NCBI GenBank assembly: GCA_023392755.1
Contig: JAEWNM010000330.1
Span: forward strand, 1-30,309
From: Bacillota bacterium
GTDB taxonomy: Bacteria > Bacillota > Clostridia > Christensenellales > Aristaeellaceae
Length of the DNA stretch: 30,309 bases
Reading direction: 5' to 3'
This document shows, in pieces, positions 22,873 to 30,186 of this stretch. How positions within the stretch are numbered: position 1 is the stretch's first letter; each line of letters opens with the position of its first letter. A program made the translations under genes and the position numbers. A model generated the notes under the pieces. That model made no database searches. It was not told the origin of the DNA and saw only the letters and a program-made list of their open reading frames with translations.

Positions 22873-23703
22873 ATGGAAGCAAGCATCAGGAATCTTACGA
22901 TCCACTATGAGTCCATCGGTCAGGGGCGGCCTGTTTTGATGATTCATGGTTATCATGTGGACCTGCGGCTGATGAGCGGCTGTATGGAGCCTGTTTTTCA
23001 AAAGGTGCAGGGATACAGAAGAATTTATATCGACCTGCCTGGGATGGGAAAAACAAAAAGCGCGCCGTGGATTGCCAACTCCGATATCATGCTGGATATC
23101 CTGCTGGCCTTTATCGATGCGGTGATCCCCGGTGAACGCTTCCTGCTTGCCGGCGAATCCTACGGCGGCTATCTGGCCAGAGGGATTGTGAAGCGCGCGG
23201 CTGACCGTGTGGCCGGCGTTTTGCTGCTTTGCCCCGCCATAGAGCCGGATCATGCCAAGCGCCTGCTGCCCGAACATGCGGCCCTGATAAAGGATGAGGC
23301 ATTGTTTGCAACGCTTTCCCCGTCCGAAAGGGAGGAATTTGCCGGCAACAATGTCGTTCAGACGCAAGAGGTCTGGGATAGGTTCCGCGACGAGATTCTG
23401 CCGGGGATAAGGCTTGCGGACCAGCCCTTTTTGGATTGGTTCCGGAATAACGGGTATGCCTTTACATTTGATGTGGACCGGCTTGACAAACCGTTTCCAA
23501 ATCCTGCGCTGTTTCTGCTGGGCCGCCAGGACGCAAGCGTAGGCTACCGGGATGCCTTGCGCATCATGGAGAATTACCCAAGGGCGGCGTACGCCATACT
23601 GGACAGGGCCGGGCACAACCTGCAAATCGAGCAGCCTGAGCTGTTTTGCGCGCTTACGCTGGAGTGGCTTGAACGCACCGGCGAAGCAATGGGGCAGGGG
23701 TAA
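22873..23703 (+). CDS. Alpha/beta hydrolase
   Basis: 276-residue alpha/beta hydrolase fold enzyme without signal peptide. The oxyanion segment is LMIHGYHVD near residues 22-30, the nucleophile elbow is GESYGGYLA (Ser near 97), the acid is the Asp in LGRQDASVGYRD and the base is the His in DRAGHNLQIEQPE near the C-terminus, so the triad is complete. The substrate cannot be told. ATG 22873 follows AAAGGA by nine bases; the open frame extends upstream to 22813 but without a ribosome site. It has its own promoter and stands alone. Confidence 0.92.
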   Translation: MEASIRNLTIHYESIGQGRPVLMIHGYHVDLRLMSGCMEPVFQKVQGYRRIYIDLPGMGKTKSAPWIANSDIMLDILLAFIDAVIPGERFLLAGESYGGYLARGIVKRAADRVAGVLLLCPAIEPDHAKRLLPEHAALIKDEALFATLSPSEREEFAGNNVVQTQEVWDRFRDEILPGIRLADQPFLDWFRNNGYAFTFDVDRLDKPFPNPALFLLGRQDASVGYRDALRIMENYPRAAYAILDRAGHNLQIEQPELFCALTLEWLERTGEAMGQG

Positions 23704-23784
23704 GCGCCTTTGGGGAATATTGCCGTGTCGGCCATAATGTCTGCCGGTGTTGTATAATAGAGAGGATCTCTTTAGGAACTGCCT

Positions 23785-24015
23785 CAGACCATCAAAAAAC
23801 CCAGAGAGGTATCGGAGGGCCGCGGTCCATCTGGCTCAATCCGCGCATTGCTCGCTACCGCGTCGCACTGCTTGTTTCGCCAGCCTCCTCCGCCTCGCTT
23901 CACCCGCCACAGGCGGCGCTTCGGCTACGGAGCCTCCGATTCTAGATCGCAAACCAGCGACATGTGCAGTGTGGCGAGGGAAAAACTCAACAAAGTGGCG
24001 ATAGTCACTTTGTTG
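23785..24015 (-). repeat. Mosaic repeat copy B (inverted relative to copy A)
   Basis: The reverse complement matches copy A (16194-16393) in three blocks. Relative to A it lacks the 74-base hairpin insert (junction at 23966/23967) and carries about 106 additional bases (within 23819-23932) in the loop of the ATCGGAGG/CCTCCGAT hairpin. Most of that insert is the module also found at 1342-1401. The outer hairpin CAACAAAGTG/CACTTTGTTG (23988-24015) has the same stem with a different loop. Confidence 0.8.
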
Positions 24016-24021
24016 ACCTGA

Positions 24022-24046
24022 GGCTCTCTTTAGGGAGGGCCTTTTT
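24022..24046 (+). terminator. Terminator downstream of repeat copy B
   Basis: GGCTCTCT (24022-24029) pairs, with G-T pairs, with GGGAGGGCC ending at 24041 and is followed by TTTTT. It could end the alpha/beta hydrolase transcript after the repeat. Confidence 0.6.
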
Positions 24047-24232
24047 GCTGCCATGAAATATACCGGGTTGCTAAGGGTTTTGGCAGGGCAGGCCGATGTA
24101 TAGATAGATACGGCACAGGGCACGGTATATTCTGCCTGTGCGGAGGCAATCTCCCCTTGCGCGCAAAAAGGAAGGAGCAGGGGCTGTCGTCAAACCACTT
24201 TTCCATGAATACCCTGCCATTTTTCCGGGTAC

Positions 24233-24261
24233 TTTACCACCTGCTGGATTTGTGGTATAAT
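24233..24261 (+). promoter_or_regulatory. Probable promoter for the small membrane protein
   Basis: TTTACC (24233-24238), 17 bases, TATAAT (24256-24261). The predicted leader to the ATG at 24447 is about 180 bases. Confidence 0.6.
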
Positions 24262-24267
24262 AAATAG

Positions 24268-24440
24268 CCAATTGTCGGGCAGCCGGCCCGGCAGTGCGGC
24301 TATTGAACCGGATGGAAGGAACGGGGCGCGGTTGGGGATACGGCTGCGATTGAGCCGGAACCGGCAGCGCACAGCGGCGGCGGCTGAACCGGTTGGAGGG
24401 AACCGGCAGGCCGGCTTAGCCGGTGTAATTGCAAAGGAGG
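24268..24440 (+). other. Long GC-rich leader with an imperfect 22-base direct repeat
   Basis: The segment between the promoter and the ribosome site has no gene. TGAACCGGATGGAAGGAACG (begins 24304) recurs as TGAACCGGTTGGAGGGAACC (begins 24385), with 3 differences over 22 bases. Many CCGG-centred short palindromes (for example GCCGG-CTTA-GCCGG near 24412-24423) suggest a folded leader. The preceding 24047-24232 shows nothing I can interpret. Confidence 0.5.
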
Positions 24441-24446
24441 GAAAGC

Positions 24447-24926
24447 ATGTACCGATATTCACAACAAACGCGGGGGAACACAGGCGGGCAGCAGCTGCGG
24501 CAGCAGGCCGGGAAGGTGCTGCTGATATTGCTGGTGCTTGCTGTGGTGGTATTGGCCGTAATTGGCGGAAATGCCATGCGCTTTGAGGCAAGGGAGCAGA
24601 CACTGTTCCGGGAGAGCATGCGCAGCGAAGCGAACCAGGCCATCAGCCAGGTCAACAACTTATCCCGCACAGGCGGGTCCACTACCGCGAACCTGTTGGG
24701 CAAGCTGCGCCAGCATGTGTACGCCATGCAAACGCTGCAGCAGGTGCATGTGGCGCTTCGGGGCGCCGGTCATCAGGTGGTGGAGGCAAGCTTGTTCGAC
24801 AGCATATTTACGCTGATCGACACATTCGACGCCAGGCTGCAAACGGGCCAGCAGACAAAGGAGCCACAAACGCAGCTGCTGACGATGCTCACGGAGCTTG
24901 GCACAAAGGTCAGCGGCATTCAGTAA
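24447..24926 (+). CDS. Small single-span membrane protein of unknown function
   Basis: 159-residue protein. A Gln/Arg-rich N-terminus (about 24 residues) is followed by one hydrophobic segment, VLLILLVLAVVVLAVIGG (about 25-42), then a helical, Gln-rich soluble part with likely coiled-coil character (SEANQAISQVNNL, LRQHVYAMQTLQQVH, FTLIDTFDARLQTG). I do not recognise a family. It looks like a type II anchored protein with an external or cytoplasmic helical bundle. ATG 24447 has an excellent AAGGAGGG seven bases upstream. It is monocistronic, with its own promoter, long leader and a strong terminator shared with convergent pyrG. Confidence 0.75.
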   Translation: MYRYSQQTRGNTGGQQLRQQAGKVLLILLVLAVVVLAVIGGNAMRFEAREQTLFRESMRSEANQAISQVNNLSRTGGSTTANLLGKLRQHVYAMQTLQQVHVALRGAGHQVVEASLFDSIFTLIDTFDARLQTGQQTKEPQTQLLTMLTELGTKVSGIQ

Positions 24927-24940
24927 GCAACGCAGGTTAT

Positions 24941-24985
24941 ACACAATGCCCCCGCTGCCATTACCGGCGGCGGGGGCATTGTTTG
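24941..24985. terminator. Bidirectional terminator between the small membrane protein and pyrG
   Basis: CAATGCCCCCGC (24944-24955) pairs perfectly with GCGGGGGCATTG (24970-24981); an outer A-T pair extends it. TTTGATCTGTTATTTT follows on the + strand and TGT-rich sequence on the minus side. Confidence 0.8.
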
Positions 24986-24990
24986 ATCTG

Positions 24991-26586
24991 TTATTTTGTT
25001 ATCGCCGCCCGGATGAAGCCTGAGAACAGGGGATGGGCGCGGTCGGGGCGGGAGAGGAACTCGGGGTGGTACAGGACCGCCGCGTAGAAGGGGTGGTCCT
25101 TTATCTCAAAGGCTTCCGGATACCCTTCCTTTTCGCACCAGCCAACGCACAGGAAGCCCTTTTCCGCCAGTGCGCCAACGTATATGGGCGCTACTTCAAA
25201 GCGGTTGCCATGGCGTTCCAGGGCTGTTTCGCTTGCGTAGAGTGAGCGGATCAGCCCATCCTGGAAGCGCACGGTGCCCGCGCCCATGCGGGCGGTGCTG
25301 CGGTTGCCGTTTAAACCCTGCCTGCCTTCCGGTATATATACCACGGGGTGGGGCGTTTGCGGGTCGACCTCCAGGGAATTGGCACCGGAAAGGTTCAAAA
25401 GATGGCGGCATGCCTCCGCCACCGAAAGCTGCATGCCAAAACCGATGGCCAGGTAGGGCACGCGATGCTGCCTGGCATAGGCCGCCGCCGCTATGATGCC
25501 TTCCGCGCCACGGTCGCCGTAGCCGCCGGGAACGATAATGCCGTCAAAACCGCCCAGCACCTTATCGGCGTTTTCACCGGTGACGCTTTCCGAATTGATC
25601 CATCCAATGGAAACGGCGGCTTTTTGGGCGATCCCGGCGTGGGTAAGCGCTTCCGCTACGGAAAGATAGGCGTCCCGGAGCGCCACATATTTGCCGACCA
25701 GCGCCACCTTAACCTGGGATTCGGGATGGTGATAGCGGTCCAGCATGGCCTTCCAGCCGCTCATATCGCTGACGGGATGGTCAAGGCCCAGCTGCTGGCA
25801 GACGATGTCGGCCAGGCCCTCCTCCTCCATCATCAGGGGCACCTCGTACAAGGTGGAGACATCCACATTTTGAACGACGTGGCTGGCCTTTACGTTGCAG
25901 AACAAAGCGATTTTTTCCTTGGCTTCCCTGGTGATGCGCTTTTCCGTGCGGCAGACGATGACGTCCGGCTGGATGCCGATGGCCCGCAGATTTTTGACGG
26001 AGTGCTGGGTGGGCTTTGTTTTCAGCTCGCCCGCTACCGATATGTAGGGCAGGAGCGTTACGTGGATAAAGCAGCTGTCCTGGTCGCCCAAATCCCAGCG
26101 CATCTGGCGTATGGCCTCCAGGAAAGGGGCGGATTCCATATCGCCCACCGTGCCGCCGATTTCCACCAGCGCGATATCGGCCCCGCTGCTTTTTGCCGCG
26201 GCATGGATGGCCTGCTTGATTTCGTTGGTCACGTGGGGGACCACCTGTACGGTGCCGCCCTTGTATTCGCCCCGCAGCTCCCGCTCCATCACCAGCTTGT
26301 GTATTTTGCCGGTGGTGACGCTGGCCTCCCCCGTAAGGAGCACATCCGTAAAGCGCTCGTAATGGCCAAGGTCCAGATCGGCGGCTACGCCGTCGTCGGT
26401 GATAAAGGCTTCCCCATGCTGCAGGGGGCTTAAAAGACCGGGGTCCACATTGTAATAAGGGTCAATTTTTTGAAGGGAAACTTTGAACCCGCGGGCTGAT
26501 AAAAGCCGGCCCAGGGATGCGGTGGTGATGCCTTTGCCCAGGGATGATACGACGCCACCGGTGACAAACACGTATTTCGAAGCCAT
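24991..26586 (-). CDS. pyrG: CTP synthase with substituted glutaminase cysteine
   Basis: 531-residue PyrG, forming CTP from UTP, ATP and a nitrogen donor. The synthetase domain is complete in outline: FVTGGVVSSLGKGITTASLG, LQKIDPYYNVDPG, DDGVAADLDLGHYERF and EIGGTVGDME. Some usually fixed positions differ (IDPYYNVDPGLLSP where most have FDPYxNVDPGTMSP). The C-terminal class I amidotransferase domain keeps PGGYGDRG and the His-Glu pair in YHPEFLSRP, but the nucleophile motif normally written GICLGMQ reads AIGFGMQ: the codon at 25443-25441 is GGT, so residue 382 is Gly, not Cys. The DLGGTMRLG region is also diverged. Glutamine-dependent activity should be lost, leaving ammonia as donor. RBS AAAAGGAG precedes ATG 26586. 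Confidence 0.95.
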   Translation of the reverse strand: MASKYVFVTGGVVSSLGKGITTASLGRLLSARGFKVSLQKIDPYYNVDPGLLSPLQHGEAFITDDGVAADLDLGHYERFTDVLLTGEASVTTGKIHKLVMERELRGEYKGGTVQVVPHVTNEIKQAIHAAAKSSGADIALVEIGGTVGDMESAPFLEAIRQMRWDLGDQDSCFIHVTLLPYISVAGELKTKPTQHSVKNLRAIGIQPDVIVCRTEKRITREAKEKIALFCNVKASHVVQNVDVSTLYEVPLMMEEEGLADIVCQQLGLDHPVSDMSGWKAMLDRYHHPESQVKVALVGKYVALRDAYLSVAEALTHAGIAQKAAVSIGWINSESVTGENADKVLGGFDGIIVPGGYGDRGAEGIIAAAAYARQHRVPYLAIGFGMQLSVAEACRHLLNLSGANSLEVDPQTPHPVVYIPEGRQGLNGNRSTARMGAGTVRFQDGLIRSLYASETALERHGNRFEVAPIYVGALAEKGFLCVGWCEKEGYPEAFEIKDHPFYAAVLYHPEFLSRPDRAHPLFSGFIRAAITK

Positions 26587-26616
26587 AAGGGACGCTCCTT
26601 TTACGCAAAATGAAAG

Positions 26617-26640
26617 GCCGGACCAGCGGTCGCTGCCGGC
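26617..26640 (-). other. Leader hairpin before pyrG
   Basis: On the minus strand GCCGG..CCGGC encloses CAGC..GCTG and is followed by CTTTCATTTT. It resembles a weak attenuator located about 30 bases before the start codon. Confidence 0.4.
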
Positions 26641-26651
26641 AAATATAAAAA

Positions 26652-26692
26652 CACAATACGCATATTGTAATAGCCAGGTAAGAACCTGTCAA
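26652..26692 (-). promoter_or_regulatory. Sigma-A promoter of pyrG with two palindromes
   Basis: Minus strand TTGACA (26692-26687), 17 bases, TACAAT (26669-26664). The spacer contains CAGGTTCTTACCTG (arms CAGGT/ACCTG), and ACAATA-CGCA-TATTGT (26653-26668) spans the -10 box and start site. Both could be operator sites. Confidence 0.7.
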
Positions 26693-26731
26693 TGTATATT
26701 TCGGGAGAATTCGTGCGGGCAGGCGAATACC

Positions 26732-26766
26732 GCCGCCGCAAGCCAAAGGCGGCGGGCCTTTTTACG
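26732..26766 (+). terminator. GC-rich hairpin with T-run pointing rightward
   Basis: GCCGCC and GGCGGC enclose GCAAGCCAAA and are followed by GGGCCTTTTT on the + strand. There is no + strand gene before it, so it may stop antisense transcription or act in part for the minus-strand MBL gene ending at 26796. Confidence 0.45.
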
Positions 26767-26795
26767 CGCCCATAAGCGGCCTTCAGCCGTTTTCA

Positions 26796-27464
26796 TCAGC
26801 CGCGGAAAGAAACGGGCAGGGGCTTTGGCATAAGCAGCGCCACCTGGGGCTGCTGGGAAAGGTCTTCCTTTGTAACGCGCAGGATAGGCATGGGTGTGGG
26901 GTATGCATCCAGCGCGCCCAGAAATTCTTCCACCGGGGCTATGGGCAGCCTGCCGCTTGCGGCGGTGCGGTAGTGCATGGGCAGTATGACCCGGGGCCTG
27001 ACGTCATGGCACAGGCTTGTGGCCTGCATGGCATCTATGGTATAGTAGCCGCCCGCCGGCACCATCAGGACGTCGATCCGGCCCAGTGTATTTATGGCCT
27101 GTGGGGATAGGCTATGCCCAAGATCACCCAGATGCAAAAGGCGCAGGCCGTCTGTTTCTATCAAAAAGAGCGTGTTTCCGCCCCTTGATCGTCCCTCCTG
27201 GTCGTCGTGGAAGGAGGGGAAGCCGGTAATACGGATGCCGGGCAGCGGCTCAAACGTGCCGATGCCCCTTAGCACGGCAGGGTTCCCTTCCACCAGTGAA
27301 ATGTTGTTGTGGTCGTGGTGCTCATGGCTGACGGTTACCACATCCCCCTTCAGCCTGCCCATGGGATAGCCCACGGAGCTGTCGTAAGGGTCGGTGACAA
27401 GAATGTGGCCGTCCGCCGTTTCCAAGGCAAAGAGCGCGTGGCCGAAATAAGTGATGAGCATCAA
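26796..27464 (-). CDS. MBL-fold metallo-hydrolase (UPF0173/UlaG-like)
   Basis: 222-residue metallo-beta-lactamase fold protein of the UlaG/UPF0173 type. The N-terminus MLITYFGHALFAL and the metal motif SHEHHDHNN (about residues 46-54) are typical, followed by GFPSFHDDQEG, LLHLGDLGH and the last metal ligand in ILPMHYRTA. The substrate is unknown for most such proteins. The start ATG 27464 has GGAGG seven bases upstream and overlaps the stop of the preceding gene by four bases, so the gene is the last of a tightly packed three-gene operon. Confidence 0.9.
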   Translation of the reverse strand: MMLITYFGHALFALETADGHILVTDPYDSSVGYPMGRLKGDVVTVSHEHHDHNNISLVEGNPAVLRGIGTFEPLPGIRITGFPSFHDDQEGRSRGGNTLFLIETDGLRLLHLGDLGHSLSPQAINTLGRIDVLMVPAGGYYTIDAMQATSLCHDVRPRVILPMHYRTAASGRLPIAPVEEFLGALDAYPTPMPILRVTKEDLSQQPQVALLMPKPLPVSFRG

Positions 27465-28003
27465 ACCGCCTCCTTCCGCAGTATGTCACAAAGCCAATAA
27501 GACAGCACTCCCCCCGCCAGCGCGGGCAGGGGCTGCTTTTTACGCAAAAGCAGGGAAAGGCGGGGCGGCATGCTTTCCCCAAGGGACAGGACCTGATGTT
27601 CGCCCGCCTCGACAGCCTTGAGCGTTAAGCGAACAAACCCCAGCGGCTGGCGCGAAACGGGGCCGGGGTGCAAAAGCAGCATACGGCACAGCGCGAAGAC
27701 GTCCAGGTATTTTTCGTCCCGGGGCCACTCGGGAGCCCTGTCGGGCAGGAACGCGGCAAGCTGCCCGTACTTTATGGCGGGAACATCGAAAAACCACAGG
27801 CCGTTTTTTTCACACAGGATCAGCCCGGCCTGGGCAAAGAGTGGTAAGGCGCCGGCCGGGTCGGCAAGCCTTCTGGGCGCGTCGCTGCACAAGAGATAAC
27901 CGTCGTCATCCGCCCGGCGCACAAAGGGCCGGCGGTGATTTGGGCCCGCTTTTTCAAACAGCCCATTAACCTCCCGGCGCAGGTCGCGCAAAAGATCCAT
28001 CAT
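27461..28003 (-). CDS. Conserved-looking protein of unknown function
   Basis: 180-residue protein I do not recognise. It begins MMDLLRDLRREVNGLFEKAG, is rich in Arg, Leu and Pro, and contains LILCEKNGLWFFDVPAIKY, DVFALCRMLLLHPG and PPRLSLLLRKKQPLPALAGG. No membrane span, signal peptide or catalytic motif is evident. It overlaps its neighbours on both sides by four bases (ATGA junctions), which argues strongly that it is a real, translated gene in an operon with the DUF1934 and MBL genes. The second Met at 28000 is an alternative start. Confidence 0.75.
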   Translation of the reverse strand: MMDLLRDLRREVNGLFEKAGPNHRRPFVRRADDDGYLLCSDAPRRLADPAGALPLFAQAGLILCEKNGLWFFDVPAIKYGQLAAFLPDRAPEWPRDEKYLDVFALCRMLLLHPGPVSRQPLGFVRLTLKAVEAGEHQVLSLGESMPPRLSLLLRKKQPLPALAGGVLSYWLCDILRKEAV

Positions 28004-28443
28004 GAGGGCGCGCCTTGCCGGACAAACTGCACTTTCAGTTCGTGCATGGCTACAAACTGCCCTTGCAGGTCAAGCTGATATTGCAGCGAAACATCGCCCT
28101 TTTCCTCGTTGGCGGTATATTGCACCCTTGTGGCATAAATCCCCATTTCCAGATCACCCATGGGGGTATGGTAATTGCCCTGGAAGCGCCGCCCTTTTTC
28201 AAACACCATGCTGGTGGCGTAAGCGCCATCCCGCACCATGGTGACGCTCCCCTTTTCCATATCCAGGGTGATGTGGCTTGTCTCGCCGCTTTCGGGCTGG
28301 GTTTCTTCATAATGCAGGGAGTACCCCTCATCCGTTTTGCGCAGCCGCCCGGTGGTGACCAGGTGGATACGCTCCTCCTGCTGGCCGTCCTGCTGGCTTT
28401 GTCCGGTGACGGACAGCAATACGGGGATGGAATGTGAACGCAT
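28000..28443 (-). CDS. DUF1934 family protein (YwiB-like)
   Basis: 147-residue beta-rich protein of the DUF1934 family, with a lipocalin-like calycin fold in characterised relatives. Typical segments are VLLSVTGQSQ, LVTTGRLRKTDEGYSLHYEE, GAYATSMVFEKGRRFQGNY and TPMGDLEMGIYATRV. It is widespread in Firmicutes and without a proven function. I chose ATG 28443 because AAGGG lies eight bases upstream; the in-frame extension to 28476 lacks a ribosome site. It leads the operon DUF1934 / unknown / MBL. Confidence 0.9.
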   Translation of the reverse strand: MRSHSIPVLLSVTGQSQQDGQQEERIHLVTTGRLRKTDEGYSLHYEETQPESGETSHITLDMEKGSVTMVRDGAYATSMVFEKGRRFQGNYHTPMGDLEMGIYATRVQYTANEEKGDVSLQYQLDLQGQFVAMHELKVQFVRQGAPS

Positions 28444-28512
28444 AACATCATCCCTTCCATCTGGCTCAACCGGCATCCCCCGATTCCGGAGCCTTTTCCG
28501 GTTGATAGGATC

Positions 28513-28542
28513 ATTATACCATGAAGAACTTGGGAATGAAAA
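28513..28542 (-). promoter_or_regulatory. Possible promoter of the DUF1934 operon
   Basis: A perfect TATAAT (28518-28513, minus strand) lies 70 bases before the start codon; a weak TTTTCA/TTTCAT is found at 17-18 bases. An inverted repeat TCAACCGG/CCGGTTGA (28466-28505) follows in the leader. Confidence 0.45.
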
Positions 28543-28556
28543 CGATTGTTATTTTC

Positions 28557-28585
28557 TTGATGGGGCTTTGCCCCTCTGCTATAAT
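28557..28585 (+). promoter_or_regulatory. Sigma-A promoter of ispE with a hairpin in the spacer
   Basis: TTGATG (28557-28562), 17 bases, TATAAT (28580-28585). The spacer is filled by GGGGC-TTT-GCCCC, an unusual place for a GC-rich palindrome. The ispE start is 21 bases after the -10 box, so the leader is very short. Confidence 0.7.
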
Positions 28586-28605
28586 GGCACCCAGGGGGGA
28601 TGGAC

Positions 28606-29481
28606 ATGCAGGTGATGGCCCGGGCCAAGATCAACTGGACGTTGGATGTTTTGGGCAAACAGCCGGACGGGTATCATCAGCTGGATATGCTGCTGCAGTC
28701 GGTGGCGCTCAGCGACACCGTGTATATAAGGCCGGGCGACGGTCTTTCGCTGCGACTGTCCCAGGGGGCCAGGGTTCCGGAGACGGAGGACAATCTGGTG
28801 CTAAAGGCCGCCAAGGCGCTCAAAGCGGCGGCGGACTGCCCGAAGGGCGCTGATATCTATCTGCAAAAGAATATTCCCATCGGCGCGGGTATGGGCGGGG
28901 GCAGCGCCGACGCCGCCGCGGTGCTGGGGGGGCTGAACATGCTGTGGGAACTGAACCTGCCCATGGAGGAGTTGAAAAGGATTGGCCTCGGGGTGGGGGC
29001 GGATGTGCCCTTTTGCCTGACGGGCGGGCTTTTGCGCGCCGGGGGAATTGGGGAAATATTGGAGCCGCTGCCTTGCGCGCGCCAGTTCTGGCTGGTAGTG
29101 GTACAGCCGTGCAGAGGCCTTGGCACCAAAAAGGTGTTTACGACCCTGGAGTGGGAGAAGATACCGCAAGGTTCCAGGCCGGACACGCCGGCGGCCGCCC
29201 GGGCGCTTGAGCAGGGTGACCTGAGCGCGCTGTGCCGGGCCATGGGCAACGCGCTGCAGCCCACCAGCGAAATGCTGCGGCCGGAGATAGGCACGGCGGT
29301 GCAGGCGTTGCGCCTTCAGGGGGCGCGCCAGGCCATGATGACGGGGAGCGGTTCCGCCGTATACGGCGTATTCTCAAGCGCCATGCATGCCCGCTCCGCG
29401 CTGGGCGCGCTGAAAAGGCGGTGGCCCGCCTGCTTCATGACACATACCTGCCTGGAGGGCCTTGTTTTTCAGGATGAGTAA
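28606..29481 (+). CDS. ispE: 4-diphosphocytidyl-2-C-methyl-D-erythritol kinase
   Basis: 291-residue GHMP kinase of the MEP pathway to isoprenoids, phosphorylating CDP-ME at the 2-OH. The N-terminus has ARAKINWTLDVLGKQPDGYH, with the conserved Lys/Asn and the GYH motif; the ATP loop is PIGAGMGGGSADAAAV near residue 92; the third GHMP motif is MMTGSGSAVYGVF. ATG 28606 has AGGGGGG six bases upstream; ATG 28600 directly abuts it and is less likely. The MEP route is expected for Clostridia. The stop is 63 bp before spoIIR. Confidence 0.96.
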   Translation: MQVMARAKINWTLDVLGKQPDGYHQLDMLLQSVALSDTVYIRPGDGLSLRLSQGARVPETEDNLVLKAAKALKAAADCPKGADIYLQKNIPIGAGMGGGSADAAAVLGGLNMLWELNLPMEELKRIGLGVGADVPFCLTGGLLRAGGIGEILEPLPCARQFWLVVVQPCRGLGTKKVFTTLEWEKIPQGSRPDTPAAARALEQGDLSALCRAMGNALQPTSEMLRPEIGTAVQALRLQGARQAMMTGSGSAVYGVFSSAMHARSALGALKRRWPACFMTHTCLEGLVFQDE

Positions 29482-29544
29482 GTATACATAAAATGTACGG
29501 ATGCAGGACACCCTGTATGCAGAAACCTTCAAGGAGGGGACTGC

Positions 29545-30129
29545 ATGCGCAGGGTGTTTTTGCTGGTATTGGCATCGCTGCTGTTTATATGCGCAACAGC
29601 CGGGGCGCAAACGGATGAGGCGAGGTTGCGGGAGGCGCTTGAAACGGGGGAAATTATACGCCTGCATGTGGTGGCGGCGGGGGACGATGCGGAAAACCAG
29701 CGCATCAAGCTGTGCGTGCGGGACGAGGTGCTGTCGGCCTGGCGGAAGGCCCTGTCCCTTGAGCAAAGCGCCGGGGACATGATGGCCTTTTTGACGGAGA
29801 ACCGTCAGGCGCTGGAGGACGCGGCGGCCGCCGCCGCCCGGGCGGAAGGCTTTGTAGGAGGGGTATCGGCCCAGGTGGGCGTTTTTCCCTTTCCCGACAG
29901 GCAATACGGCGGCGTTCTGGTGCCGGCGGGGGAGTATGGGGCGCTGCGCATCGTATTGGGGGAGGGCGAAGGAAAAAACTGGTGGTGCGTGCTTTTTCCC
30001 AGCCTGTGCCTGAGCCTTTCGGCGCAGGAACCGTCTATGCCGGAGGATGCCGACCCAAACGCCGGCGCGGCCTTTTCCTGGTGGCTGCATGATATTTTTA
30101 GCGCCTGGCCGCTTGTATCCTCCGTATGA
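29545..30129 (+). CDS. spoIIR: Stage II sporulation protein R
   Basis: 194-residue SpoIIR, the secreted forespore signal that triggers SpoIIGA to process pro-sigma-E in the mother cell. A signal peptide, MRRVFLLVLASLLFICATAG, is followed by the family segments IRLHVVAAGDDAENQ, IKLCVRDEVL, FPFPDRQYGGVLVPAGEYGA, LRIVLGEGEGKNWWC and VLFPSLC. ATG 29545 has AAGGAGG about eight bases upstream. Its presence shows a sporulating lineage. I could not find a convincing sigma-F promoter with correct spacing in the 63 bp upstream. Confidence 0.95.
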   Translation: MRRVFLLVLASLLFICATAGAQTDEARLREALETGEIIRLHVVAAGDDAENQRIKLCVRDEVLSAWRKALSLEQSAGDMMAFLTENRQALEDAAAAAARAEGFVGGVSAQVGVFPFPDRQYGGVLVPAGEYGALRIVLGEGEGKNWWCVLFPSLCLSLSAQEPSMPEDADPNAGAAFSWWLHDIFSAWPLVSSV

Positions 30130-30186
30130 TTTTGTGAAAAGGACGCCATACTTTGCCTGAACGGGTAATAAAGAGGGGGAATAACC

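Noticed and set aside
23836..24123. Minus-strand open frame sharing VAGEARRRR with a frame at 1138-1386
   Set aside because: The shared peptide is the translation of a non-coding repeat module; neither frame has a ribosome site and both run through hairpins.
29482..29515. Possible sigma-F promoter for spoIIR (GTATA and GGACACCCTG)
   Set aside because: The spacing is 19 bases where 15-16 is expected and the -10 has a mismatch.
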